NCBI GenBank assembly: GCA_024234575.1
Contig: JACKOB010000005.1
Location: 124,001 to 188,000 of the forward strand
DNA length: 64,000 nucleotides
Source: Hahellaceae bacterium
GTDB lineage: Bacteria; Pseudomonadota; Gammaproteobacteria; Pseudomonadales; Oleiphilaceae
Direction of reading: 5' to 3'
The stretch's first letter is position 1, and each line of letters begins with the position of its first letter. The notes beneath the pieces are model-generated. The model saw only the letters and a list, made by a program, of their open reading frames with translations. It was not told the DNA's origin and ran no database searches. Of this stretch, positions 1 to 8,704 are shown piece after piece. Both the position numbers and the translations under genes were made by a program.

Positions 1-803
1 CGGTTAACCAACAACAGCCAGTGCTGCAAGATGCCAGAATACGAGTCGTGGTGCCAGTGTGGCCGCGGATGAGTAACCACGACGATTTTGACCCCCTGCG
101 CGCGCATCCACAAATTGACCTGCAGTTTGCCTATGCACCCGGCCCATTACCCGCCGCCGACCTGATCATTCTTCCCGGCAGCAAAAACGTGCGGGCAGAC
201 CTCGCCTTTATGCGCGATCAAGGCTGGGACAAACAGCTGCAAAAGCATTTGCGCTATGGTGGCAAAGTGCTAGGAATTTGCGGCGGTTACCAAATGCTGG
301 GTCGAGTCATTCGCGATCCGTTGAAGATAGAGTCCTCCGCCCATGACTGCAGCGAAGAATCTGCCGGCTTGGGTTACTTGCCGCTAGAAACCTGGCTGAG
401 CGAAGAGAAAATCTTACGCAATGTAAAAGGCCAGTGCCTGCTCGCGCGCGGAGATAACACCGCATTAAAGCAAACCATTACCGCCAGAGGTTATGAAATA
501 CATGCCGGGCGCAGCACCTTGCAAGAACCACTAGCCGCTTTTTTTCGTAATGAAGAGGGGGAAGACGACGGCGCCATTAGCGCTGACAATTTGGTGGCAG
601 GCACCTACTGGCACGGATTATTTCAAACACCGGAGGTAATCACGGCGGTGGCTAACTGGGTAGGCACAGCAGTTGATTCCGCCCCCTCATCAGAAGCACT
701 TTTTGAAAATGCCATTAACCATCTCGCAGACTCAGTGCAAAAACACCTTCGCCTTGATCTGCTTGAACCACTTTTTAGCAATGGAAACCACAGCAATGAC
801 TGA
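1..803 (+). CDS. cobQ: Cobyric acid synthase, C-terminal part (5' end outside window)
   Basis: This is the C-terminal half of the glutamine-dependent amidase that converts adenosylcobyrinic acid a,c-diamide to adenosylcobyric acid in the cytoplasm. The reading frame is already open at base 3, so the gene starts upstream. The visible part carries the type 1 glutamine amidotransferase domain: a PGSKNV motif, the catalytic cysteine in LGICGGYQML and the histidine in TYWHGLF near the end. The segment beginning RMSNHDDFDPL matches the family's linker region. The stop overlaps the start of cobO by 8 bases, which implies co-transcription and translational coupling. The N-terminal synthetase domain cannot be judged. 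Confidence 0.93.
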   Translation, partial: VNQQQPVLQDARIRVVVPVWPRMSNHDDFDPLRAHPQIDLQFAYAPGPLPAADLIILPGSKNVRADLAFMRDQGWDKQLQKHLRYGGKVLGICGGYQMLGRVIRDPLKIESSAHDCSEESAGLGYLPLETWLSEEKILRNVKGQCLLARGDNTALKQTITARGYEIHAGRSTLQEPLAAFFRNEEGEDDGAISADNLVAGTYWHGLFQTPEVITAVANWVGTAVDSAPSSEALFENAINHLADSVQKHLRLDLLEPLFSNGNHSND

Positions 804-1401
804 AAGCGATGAACGCCAGGAAAAACATAAAATCAAACAACAACGACTGAAAGAAAAGGTCGATGCCAGTATCGCTCAAGCAACCAAAGACAAAGGTCTG
901 CTGCTGGTCATCACTGGTGATGGCAAAGGTAAATCTACCGCTGGTTTCGGCATGGCAGCGAGAGCCGTCGGACACGAGTTAAAAGTAGCCGTCTGTCAGT
1001 TTATTAAAGGCACCTGGGAGTGCGGTGAACGTAATTTGCTCAGCAAGCACGGCGTTGAGTTCTCGGTAATGAATACAGGCTTTACCTGGGATACACAAAA
1101 TCGCGAAACAGATATCGCCGCCGCAGAAACGGTTTGGGCCGATGCCCTGCGCTTTCTACAGGATGAAAGCATCAACTTAGTCGTGCTTGATGAGCTGACT
1201 TATATGATGGCCTATGACTATATCGCCATGGATCGGGTGATCGAGGCACTTAATAAACGACCAGCGATGCAACATGTCGTCATCACCGGTCGGGGCTGTC
1301 CACGAGAAATCATTGAGCTTGCCGACACCGTCAGCAAAATTCAGTCTGTGAAACACGCCTATCAAGATGGCGTGCGCGTGCAGAAAGGGATTGATTGGTA
1401 G
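796..1401 (+). CDS. cobO: Cob(I)yrinic acid a,c-diamide adenosyltransferase
   Basis: The product transfers the 5'-deoxyadenosyl group of ATP to cobalt in corrinoids (CobO/BtuR/CobA family). It is about 201 residues, the usual family length, with the P-loop GDGKGKST and the conserved VLDELTYM segment. The frame is open further upstream inside cobQ. ATG 796 is preferred because a GGAAA stretch lies about 8 bases before it and because it overlaps the cobQ stop in an ATGACTGA arrangement. ATG 781 is an alternative. As the last visible gene of a cobalamin operon it probably serves de novo synthesis or corrinoid salvage. Confidence 0.92.
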   Translation: MTESDERQEKHKIKQQRLKEKVDASIAQATKDKGLLLVITGDGKGKSTAGFGMAARAVGHELKVAVCQFIKGTWECGERNLLSKHGVEFSVMNTGFTWDTQNRETDIAAAETVWADALRFLQDESINLVVLDELTYMMAYDYIAMDRVIEALNKRPAMQHVVITGRGCPREIIELADTVSKIQSVKHAYQDGVRVQKGIDW

Positions 1402-1685
1402 CAGGTTAATAAGGCAGTAAAGGGGGCGCATTGATCCTCCCCCATTCTAGCGTGATGATTGACAAGCCTGTCGGTAAACCTCGTGGGTTAGGGTTTAATA
1501 GTTCAACCGGTTTTGTGAACAGCACCTCAGCGAACGAATCATCTGCTAGTAGTTGTATGGTAATTGGTTAGAATAGCCGCTTCGAATAAGTCTTGATCAT
1601 TATTTATTAATGACGGATTTTGTTAACTCTTATGGCAAAAGATTAATCTAACCTGGATGCCAAACCTTTATTCTATAGGTGATAT

Positions 1686-2369
1686 ATGACACGGATGCTA
1701 AAAGCTACTCTGTTTTTGATGTTAAGCTCTTTTCTCCCCCTAGCTCATGCAACTGTAATTTCTCACGACACTCTTCAATGGGACGATACGACAAATTTTG
1801 TTTCTGATTCAAGCACAGAGACCGATTGGTTCCGTTGGAATACGAAAGATATTCTGGGTCGTACTGAGTGGTTTAGATTGTTCCCAGGAGGCGGTTACAA
1901 GATGACGGCCAATCATATCCTTGACAAAGTGAATGAAAATGTCACCGACGGTAATGTCTGGCGATTTGCTACACAGAATGATGTTGATGGTTTGCTTGGA
2001 GGTTTCTTCGGGACTGTTTCATCGAATGATTTGGATGCAATTGACGCTAGCAATTTTCTTGATATTTTTGGTGAAAGTGGCAGCTGGCCAAGTATTTACC
2101 TTCAAGACGCTAGCGACGATAGGCTAACACGGGTCGCCTCGGTTGCGTCTTATCCTCATATTCCTCTTCATAGCGTTTCTACGGCAGATTATTTTTATAA
2201 TCCTCTCTTAGATGATTCTTTTTTCGACCAAGGGAGCCAATATCATCTGGCACTTGTGAGAGGCAACTCATCTTCAACGGGTGCTACTGGCGTGTCCGAG
2301 CCAGAATCATTAGGTTTACTTTTAATTAGTCTATGCGGACTTATATATTCTCGCAAAAGAATCGCTTAA
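1686..2369 (+). CDS. Exported PEP-CTERM-type protein of unknown function
   Basis: A 227-residue protein with an N-terminal signal peptide (hydrophobic core at residues 5-20, likely cleavage after AHA at 22). The C-terminal tail has the three parts of an exosortase sorting signal: a VSEPES motif near residue 203, a hydrophobic helix (LGLLLISLCGL) and a short basic end (RKRIA). The body is acidic and aromatic with no enzyme motif I recognise. Family knowledge suggests delivery to the surface or exopolysaccharide matrix after cleavage by an exosortase, but no exosortase gene is in the window. The motif departs from canonical VPEP, so the assignment is likely but not certain. It is a stand-alone gene. 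Confidence 0.7.
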   Translation: MTRMLKATLFLMLSSFLPLAHATVISHDTLQWDDTTNFVSDSSTETDWFRWNTKDILGRTEWFRLFPGGGYKMTANHILDKVNENVTDGNVWRFATQNDVDGLLGGFFGTVSSNDLDAIDASNFLDIFGESGSWPSIYLQDASDDRLTRVASVASYPHIPLHSVSTADYFYNPLLDDSFFDQGSQYHLALVRGNSSSTGATGVSEPESLGLLLISLCGLIYSRKRIA

Positions 2370-2377
2370 GGCGCAAA

Positions 2378-2615
2378 GGGGTCGTATTGAGTTTATTTTA
2401 ACCAGTTCTCTAAAAATCAACCTTTGGCCGAACTGGTTCTCAATGCCCCCACTCTGCATCTCAAATATGTTTCTACTTCATCTTTAAGCTTGTAATTGCC
2501 TAACGGATCGCCTTGGCACTTGTATCTTGGTTGCATTCACCATCTCGATATCGCGCAGGAATTATACACATACCTGTATGGATACAATTGATCAAAATGA
2601 ATGCATTACGACCCC
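2378..2615. repeat. Short inverted-repeat element (MITE-like or transposon remnant)
   Basis: The arms at 2378-2399 and 2594-2615 are imperfect inverted repeats of 22 bases matching at 18 positions. Each carries GGGGTCGTA at its outer end. A second inward-facing copy of the outer motif (ACGACCCC) sits at 2621-2628. A smaller hairpin (AACCAGTTC at 2400-2408 with GAACTGGTT at 2430-2438) lies inside. The roughly 190 bases between the arms hold no convincing ORF. The element lies between the PEP-CTERM gene and the 3' end of the acyl-CoA ligase gene. A non-autonomous element mobilised by an IS200/RAYT-like transposase is a guess; no transposase is visible. Confidence 0.5.
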
Positions 2616-2637
2616 ATTTCACGACCCCATTCAAAGT

Positions 2638-4251
2638 TTACTGATATACCCCCTGATACTCGTCTCTAAGCTGCCTTTTTAGCAATTTACCCGTTGGCGT
2701 ATGCGGTAATGAGTCAACAAACAACACATCGTCTGGCATCCACCATTTGGCAATTTTACCGTCGAGAAATGCCAGCATCTCTTCTTTAGTTAGTGTGGCA
2801 TCAGGGCGGGTCACAACCAACAGCAAAGGGCGTTCGTCCCATTTTGGATGAGGCACACCCACCACCGCACACTCGGCAACAGCGGGATGACCAACGGCGA
2901 TGTTTTCGACATCGATTGAGCTGATCCATTCGCCACCGGACTTAATGACATCTTTAGCGCGATCGACAATGGCCATGTAGCCCTGCTCGTCGATGGTGGC
3001 AACATCACCAGTATCAAACCAGCCATCTTGCCACTCTTTGCCGCCTTCCTGCTTGTAATAACCCGATGCAATCCAGGGGCCTTTAACCTGCAAACGACCA
3101 AACGCTACACCATCGTGTGGTTTTGCATTGCCCTGATCATCAACAATACGTATGTCGACACCAAACACAGGCCGCCCTTGTTTTGCCTGCAAGCGAAAGC
3201 GTTCGTCATCTTCCATTTCGAGCATGGCCTGGGTGCGGCAATTTACCGTGCCAATGGGTGAAAGCTCGGTCATTCCCCAGGCGTGAATCACAAATGCATC
3301 ATGCTTTTCATGGAAGGCTTTGATCATACTGATCGGCGCAGCAGAACCACCTATCACGACATCGCACACCGGCTCTAACATTAGATCTTCTTTATCGCAG
3401 TACTGTAATAACCCCTGCCAAACGGTTGGTACACCAAGCAGTAAATCAACAGACTCGGCGTCGATCAGCTCGTACAACGAAGCGCCATCCATACCGGCAC
3501 CGGGCAATACTAACTTGGCTCCTGCAGCGGTGGCGGCATAAGGCACGCCCCAGGCATTGACATGAAACATTGGCACCACCGGCAACAGCGCACTGGCATT
3601 GCCAATACCCAGCGCATCTTTTGCCATCGCCGCCATAGCATGAATAACCGTAGAGCGGTGACTGTACAACACACCTTTGGGATGCCCTGTTGTACCAGAG
3701 GTATAACAGAGCGTGGCAGCGGTGTTTTCGTCAAATTCGGGCCATTGGTACTGATCATCAGCGGCATCTAACAACGCCTCATAGGAGATGAGAGGCAATG
3801 ACGATGCGGGCAGCTTGTCGGCAGGAGTCATCACCACAATATGACGCAACAATGGAAGCTGGTCTTTCAGCTTTTCGATCAAGGGTAAGAATTGCGCATC
3901 CACAAATAGCACTGAGTTTTCAGCATGATTAAGGATATACACAATCTGTTCAGGAAAAAGCCGTGGATTCAGCGTGTGCAATATTGCGCCAGAACCCGAC
4001 ACGGCATAGTAGAGTTCATAATGTCGATGGGTATTCCAGGCCAGAGTAGCCACTCTATCCTGCGGTTGTACGCCTAACGTGGATAAAGCATTGGCGAGTT
4101 TACGCGCTCGCCTGGCGGCATCAGCATAAGTATAACGATGAATACCGCCTTCTGGATTGCGGCTGACAATTTCGCCTCGGCTATGGGCTTTTTCTGCATG
4201 CACCAGCAACGAAGAAATTAACAATGGGGTGTTCATCATCTGACCAAACAT
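2638..4251 (-). CDS. alkK: Medium/long-chain acyl-CoA synthetase, AlkK type
   Basis: A 537-residue member of the adenylate-forming (ANL) superfamily that activates a fatty or related acid with ATP and CoA. The phosphate-binding loop YTSGTTGHPKGVLYSH is at residues 183-198. The HAWGMTELSP motif, GWFDTGDVA and a C-terminal PTGKLLK with the catalytic lysine are all present. The N-terminus (MFGQMMNTPL) and overall length closely resemble AlkK of the Pseudomonas OCT alkane pathway, as I recall that sequence. It lies downstream of the amidase on the same strand, 40 bases away. In this cluster it could activate an alkanoic acid or a keto/hydroxy acid; the substrate is inferred. Confidence 0.85.
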   Translation of the reverse strand: MFGQMMNTPLLISSLLVHAEKAHSRGEIVSRNPEGGIHRYTYADAARRARKLANALSTLGVQPQDRVATLAWNTHRHYELYYAVSGSGAILHTLNPRLFPEQIVYILNHAENSVLFVDAQFLPLIEKLKDQLPLLRHIVVMTPADKLPASSLPLISYEALLDAADDQYQWPEFDENTAATLCYTSGTTGHPKGVLYSHRSTVIHAMAAMAKDALGIGNASALLPVVPMFHVNAWGVPYAATAAGAKLVLPGAGMDGASLYELIDAESVDLLLGVPTVWQGLLQYCDKEDLMLEPVCDVVIGGSAAPISMIKAFHEKHDAFVIHAWGMTELSPIGTVNCRTQAMLEMEDDERFRLQAKQGRPVFGVDIRIVDDQGNAKPHDGVAFGRLQVKGPWIASGYYKQEGGKEWQDGWFDTGDVATIDEQGYMAIVDRAKDVIKSGGEWISSIDVENIAVGHPAVAECAVVGVPHPKWDERPLLLVVTRPDATLTKEEMLAFLDGKIAKWWMPDDVLFVDSLPHTPTGKLLKRQLRDEYQGVYQ

Positions 4252-4291
4252 AGCGTGTCCTTCCTGTTAAATTATTGTTATAGCCTTTGAG

Positions 4292-5767
4292 CTAGGCAAA
4301 CTGGGGTGGCCGAGGCATGCCACCAGTAATAGCTTCAAGCAGTTTTGAAAACCTCAGCGTTGTCCGATCGCCGTAGGCCCGACCGATTATCTGGATATTA
4401 CAGGGTAAATGGTTGTCGATCAGCCCTGTGGGTGCAGACGTTGCGGGTAACCCCAAGGCGGTGGCCATAGCTATCCAAGGGAAGTGATCAGTATAGGGTC
4501 GGGGTTGGCCGTTAACAAGAAGCCGGCGCTGATGAAAGGCGGAATCTGTATCGTGCGCAATTGCCGTCGTCGGTACGATGGGTGTTAGTATCACATCGTA
4601 GTTTGTGAACACTGATTCGGTTGCCTGAAGCAATTTTGCGCGGGCTTCATTATCATCAAGCCAATGAGCGTGAGACTGAATGATGCCGTAAAAATAGTGG
4701 TGCATCATTGGTCCGGCTTTTAATAAGCGGCCAAATCTTTTAATGATGGGGGCCAACACCCTTACCTGCCGACGCTGCATAGGGGTAGCACTTGCGGAAA
4801 ACTGACCACCCAGCAAGCTTAAAAATAACGGATAAACCTTGTCGAGTGGCACTGGCTCAGGCTGGCCTTCGACCACTTTCACTCCCGCTGCACGCAGCTT
4901 TGTGATCAAATCACGATAGTGTTGCAATAGTTTGCTGTCGATAGGACAAAGTGGATGTTCAAGCACGGCCAGCACCCGAAACTGATCGAGGGATTTGAGT
5001 TCACATTCTGGCAACTGTAATTGCCAGGCACGGGCTGCCATCGGATCTGGTGCCGCCAGTGCGTTTAACATTAACGCCAGATCATCCGTACTTTGCGCCA
5101 GGGGGCCTGCGACAGCTAAATCCGGTTCACTTTGCGTTCCTGGAGGACCGGGGAGATGGCCCCGCAAAGAGATTAACCCCGACGAAGGCTTGTGGCCGAA
5201 AACACCACAATAGTGCGCAGGTGTGCGAATCGACCCACCAATATCACTACCCAGCTCTACTACTGACATACCCGATGACACCGCAGCAGCGGCACCGCCG
5301 GAAGAGCCTCCTGGTGTGCGGGAAAAGTCCCAGGGGTTATTGGTTTTACCATAGATACGGTTATAGCTTTGCCAGTCTGATGCCATATAAGGCACATTGG
5401 TTTTACCCATGGGTACGACACCTGCGTCCAACAACCGCTGCACGGCAGTGGCATTGGTGGCAGGCGTGTGCGTTTGCCAGCGACGAGCGCCCGATGTAGC
5501 AGTAAAACCAACCACTTCATAGGTGTCTTTGATCGTCATGGGCAAGCCATGCAAAGGCCCACGAATGTTGCCCGAAGCAATATCCTTATCGGCTTGCCTG
5601 GCTATCGATTCTGCCAACGTATTATTCTGCGCGACCACCGCATTTAGTTTTGGGTTGTGGGTAGTAATCCGCTGCTGAAAATAATGCAGCATCTCAACAC
5701 TTGAAACTTCTTGGTTTTGAATTGCCGTGGTAATGGCTTTTACACCAGCGTAGGCCCAGTCTGTCAT
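4292..5767 (-). CDS. Amidase signature family hydrolase
   Basis: A 491-residue amidase signature enzyme that would hydrolyse a carboxylic amide (or ester-like bond) to an acid. The Ser-cisSer-Lys triad is visible: Lys80 in MTIKD, the cis-serine in GGSSGG (155-156) and the nucleophile Ser179 in GSDIGGSIRTP. No export signal is seen, so it is probably cytoplasmic. It is not GatA by context, since no gatB or gatC is nearby. The placement between an acyl-CoA ligase and reductases suggests it releases an acid for the ligase, which is inference. Confidence 0.85.
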   Translation of the reverse strand: MTDWAYAGVKAITTAIQNQEVSSVEMLHYFQQRITTHNPKLNAVVAQNNTLAESIARQADKDIASGNIRGPLHGLPMTIKDTYEVVGFTATSGARRWQTHTPATNATAVQRLLDAGVVPMGKTNVPYMASDWQSYNRIYGKTNNPWDFSRTPGGSSGGAAAAVSSGMSVVELGSDIGGSIRTPAHYCGVFGHKPSSGLISLRGHLPGPPGTQSEPDLAVAGPLAQSTDDLALMLNALAAPDPMAARAWQLQLPECELKSLDQFRVLAVLEHPLCPIDSKLLQHYRDLITKLRAAGVKVVEGQPEPVPLDKVYPLFLSLLGGQFSASATPMQRRQVRVLAPIIKRFGRLLKAGPMMHHYFYGIIQSHAHWLDDNEARAKLLQATESVFTNYDVILTPIVPTTAIAHDTDSAFHQRRLLVNGQPRPYTDHFPWIAMATALGLPATSAPTGLIDNHLPCNIQIIGRAYGDRTTLRFSKLLEAITGGMPRPPQFA

Positions 5768-5959
5768 CTTTATTCTGCCGCGTAGCTTATTGGTTATTAT
5801 TGTATTCCCTGCGAGAGGTCAACATCTTTAAGAAATACGTTTTAACATTGGTGGCACTGGGTAACAATGGCCAATTGGACCAAGGGTGACGTCTTGAAGG
5901 GAATGACGCCGTTGGTATATGGGAATCGAGCGCAGAGAAAAAACCACAAACATGAAATT

Positions 5960-5982
5960 AATGGTGCGCCATGCGCACCATT
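5960..5982 (-). terminator. Rho-independent terminator after the reductase gene
   Basis: A 10-bp perfect stem (AATGGTGCGC with GCGCACCATT) closes on a 3-base loop just past the stop of the minus-strand gene at 6003. Read on the minus strand it is followed by a T-rich run that includes six T. It separates the reductase/SDR block from the amidase, so these are probably distinct transcripts. Confidence 0.7.
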
Positions 5983-6002
5983 TGATTTAATTCGACGGTA
6001 CG

Positions 6003-7079
6003 TTATAAAGCGCCATCAACGCCAAACACTTCAATTTTGCCGCTTTCGGGTAGTTGACTAATAAAATCCTTACCCATCAGCTTTGCCGGGGTGATGCTTC
6101 CCGATGCCTTAAACCCATGCGCCAGATAATGCTCGACAATCGCCAAAGGCCCGTAAACGGTCACATCATAACCATTCGCTGTTTCAAGCCGGGCATATCT
6201 CACCTGCCCTTTCGCATTTTTAACCTCACCCCAGATATTCGAGCGGTTCCTTTGACGCACGCCGGAATCAGGCCCTTTAATACGCTTCTCCATCTGCTTC
6301 TTCAGAAAATTCTGCACCATTTCCATCCGTAATGCGGGGCGCAAGAGCTGCGCTAAACGCACCATTCGAACAGTCTTGTCGGATGCGGGAATAAAAACGC
6401 TGATATTTTTAATACCCGTAGTATGAAAGGCCGTACTTACATCTCCCCAGGCGATACTCATAGCCTGCTTAAGCCCGCGCCCCAAATCAATTTTGCGCAG
6501 TAATACGCCCGTTGAAACAATCTTGCCCCCTTGACGGATTTTGCCACCCTCAGCCAACCCTTCAATGGAGGTTTTTGCGGTGCCGGGGCTCAACGCCGAA
6601 CCACCAGCAAACGCAAGCGTCAGGTGCGTGGCGTCGGGCAAAGCCTCGCTTAGGGTTAGCGCAACGCAATCTGTGGGGATCACATCGAAACCCGCTCCGG
6701 GACAAACGACAATCCCTGCCTCTTTTGCCTTATGATTAACGGCGGGAGAATAGGCGTGCTCGAACACACTGATTTCGCCAGTGATATCGAAGTAATGCGT
6801 ACCTGAGCGAACACAGGCTTCGATCATGGGGGCGCTGGTCGCGGAAAACGGACCGGCGCAATGGATGACCACATCGACATCACGCAGGCTGTTCTTTACT
6901 GCCGACACTTCAGACAAATCGAACACTCGCGGCTCCAGCGCAAGCCTGTCGGCCAATGCTTTGACTTTGTCGGAGTCGCGACCGGCAATAATGGGCTTTA
7001 GGCCCCGACGAACCGCCTCTTCGGCAATTAGTTGACCGCTGTATCCATAAGCTCCATAGATCATCCACTGCTTTGACAT
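6003..7079 (-). CDS. Saccharopine dehydrogenase-like NAD(P)-binding reductase
   Basis: A 358-residue protein with an N-terminal Rossmann fold. The nucleotide-binding loop is in MIYGAYGYSGQLIAEE (residues 6-21), followed by a VVIHCAGPF segment near 70-78 and an HYFDITGE motif. This pattern fits the saccharopine dehydrogenase-like group that includes trans-acting enoyl reductases and many unassigned lipid-associated oxidoreductases, rather than true lysine-pathway enzymes. It lies 54 bases downstream of an SDR gene on the same strand. The natural substrate is unknown; acyl-CoA or ketone chemistry is inferred from the neighbours. Confidence 0.75.
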   Translation of the reverse strand: MSKQWMIYGAYGYSGQLIAEEAVRRGLKPIIAGRDSDKVKALADRLALEPRVFDLSEVSAVKNSLRDVDVVIHCAGPFSATSAPMIEACVRSGTHYFDITGEISVFEHAYSPAVNHKAKEAGIVVCPGAGFDVIPTDCVALTLSEALPDATHLTLAFAGGSALSPGTAKTSIEGLAEGGKIRQGGKIVSTGVLLRKIDLGRGLKQAMSIAWGDVSTAFHTTGIKNISVFIPASDKTVRMVRLAQLLRPALRMEMVQNFLKKQMEKRIKGPDSGVRQRNRSNIWGEVKNAKGQVRYARLETANGYDVTVYGPLAIVEHYLAHGFKASGSITPAKLMGKDFISQLPESGKIEVFGVDGAL

Positions 7080-7133
7080 GCTCTTTCCTTCTGTTAATTC
7101 TCTTGGCTATGCATGATAGCTGGCATAATCCTA

Positions 7134-7904
7134 TCAGCTGATCAGGTAGCCGCCATCCACATTCAAACAGGTTCCGGTGGTATAGCTTGATGCCGCCGAT
7201 GCCAGGTAAAGCACGGCGCCCGCCATTTCATCCGGCTCGGCGATACGGTTCATCGGTACGTGCTCTAACACCTTTTTCTTGATGGCCTGATTGTTGACCA
7301 GTGTTGATGCAAATTTGGTATCCGTCGCGCCGGGCAACAAAGCATTCACCCGGATATTGAGCCCCGCGCACTCTTTGGCAAAGGCTTTGGTCATCGAAAT
7401 AACCGAGGCTTTGGTAATTGAGTAAATCCCCTGGAAAGAGCCTGGAATAATACCGTTCACCGATGCCACATTGATGATCGAGCCACCGCCATTTTTTTGC
7501 ATCAACTTCGCGCCTTTGATCGACATAAAGAAGTAGCCACGGATGTTCACATCAACTGTTTTTTGATAGGCGGCCAGGTCGGTATCCAGAATATGACCAA
7601 AATAAGGATTGGTCGCGGCGTTATTGACCAGGATATCCAGACGGGCGTGGCGCTCTTCGATCGTCTGAAATATCTCGTCGATTTGAGTCAGCTCACCGAT
7701 GTGGCAAGGGATCGCCTCGGCACTGCCACCAGCGGCAATGATTTCATCCGCAATAACCTGACAGCCATCTATTTTACGACTGGAGATAATCACATGCGCG
7801 CCATGACGAGCTAACAAACGCGCGATGCTCGCGCCTATGCCCCGACTGGCACCGGTTACCAAAGCCACTTTACCGGTTAAATCAAATGTATCTTGCTGAC
7901 TCAT
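7134..7904 (-). CDS. Short-chain dehydrogenase/reductase
   Basis: A classical 256-residue SDR. It has the cofactor loop TGASRGIG at 17-24, NNAA at 94-97, catalytic Ser148, the Tyr161/Lys165 pair in YSITK, and a C-terminal NVDGGYL ending typical of quinone- or 3-oxoacyl-reductase-like SDRs. In the levulinate (Lva) pathway an SDR reduces the 4-ketoacyl-CoA to 4-hydroxyacyl-CoA, and this gene or the SDR at 9832 could play that role. Which one, and the cofactor preference, cannot be read from the sequence. It sits 56 bases downstream of the histidine-phosphatase-fold gene in the same transcriptional run. Confidence 0.85.
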   Translation of the reverse strand: MSQQDTFDLTGKVALVTGASRGIGASIARLLARHGAHVIISSRKIDGCQVIADEIIAAGGSAEAIPCHIGELTQIDEIFQTIEERHARLDILVNNAATNPYFGHILDTDLAAYQKTVDVNIRGYFFMSIKGAKLMQKNGGGSIINVASVNGIIPGSFQGIYSITKASVISMTKAFAKECAGLNIRVNALLPGATDTKFASTLVNNQAIKKKVLEHVPMNRIAEPDEMAGAVLYLASAASSYTTGTCLNVDGGYLIS

Positions 7905-7960
7905 ACTTTCACCTGCTGTTTTTATGGTATGCGTATTGCGGATTTGCTGAACTGGGCTGT

Positions 7961-8680
7961 TTAGCGATAGGTCAGCAAACCACGCTCTAAAGATTCTAAG
8001 TAACTATAGTTGTTCAGGTACGACAAACTGACTTTACCAGCCGAGTAAAGAACACGGGTGACGCCGGCATTGGCCAGATTTTCATTAACGGCAAATATGC
8101 CTTTGATATCTAACCCTAATACTTTGCCAACAATCACCGCAATCGGCCCACCAGAGGTAAACACCAGCGTTTTTTTAGACTCGCCAGCGGTTGCGATGAG
8201 CTCATCAAACGCCGCTTCGACACGCTGTTGAAACGCCTGCCAGGGCTCTGCGTAGTCGCTATCAAAAGCACCGGAAATCCATCTGTCAACGGCGGCAATA
8301 AAAGCCTCCTGAAAAGCTTTGTGCGGCACTGGATGGCGGGCAAGCTCGGCCGCCATAGTGGTTCTGTCTTCCCATTGCGGCCGCCAGCGATGCAGCACCT
8401 CCAGATGGTTGAACTCGTCAAACCCTGACATTTCAATCAGCCTGGGTGCTTCAGACTCACTATTAAAACCCAGCGCTTTAAGGCAACCCGCCGCTGTCTG
8501 CCGATGTCTTTTAAGTGCACCACTTACAAACCTGTCTGGCTGCTTGCCACTATTAAGAAAGCACTTTCGAAAATGCTCCCCCAGCACTTCTGCCTGCTGG
8601 TGCCCTTTTTTAGACAACTCATCATAGTCGGCCTTGCCAAAAGACGCCTGCCCATGCCGGATAAGGTAGATACTGCCCAT
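7961..8680 (-). CDS. Histidine phosphatase (phosphoglycerate-mutase fold) family protein
   Basis: A 239-residue protein opening with the RHG phosphohistidine motif (LIRHGQASFG, His9). The second core histidine usually found in a late HG motif is not there: the matching segment reads VFTSGGP with Ser176. As far as I recall this variation occurs in homologues next to acyl-CoA dehydrogenase and APH-fold kinase genes, but it leaves catalytic competence in doubt. It lies 24 bases downstream of the kinase gene. A phosphatase partnered with a phospho-acyl-CoA pathway is an attractive but unproven idea. Confidence 0.8.
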   Translation of the reverse strand: MGSIYLIRHGQASFGKADYDELSKKGHQQAEVLGEHFRKCFLNSGKQPDRFVSGALKRHRQTAAGCLKALGFNSESEAPRLIEMSGFDEFNHLEVLHRWRPQWEDRTTMAAELARHPVPHKAFQEAFIAAVDRWISGAFDSDYAEPWQAFQQRVEAAFDELIATAGESKKTLVFTSGGPIAVIVGKVLGLDIKGIFAVNENLANAGVTRVLYSAGKVSLSYLNNYSYLESLERGLLTYR

Positions 8681-8704
8681 ACTGCGTTCTCCGAGCGGTG
8701 CGGT

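Noticed and set aside
1402..1685. Terminator or riboswitch after cobO
   Set aside because: A GGGGG/CCCCC pairing exists near 1422-1443 but has no T-run and no cobalamin box; not strong enough to call.
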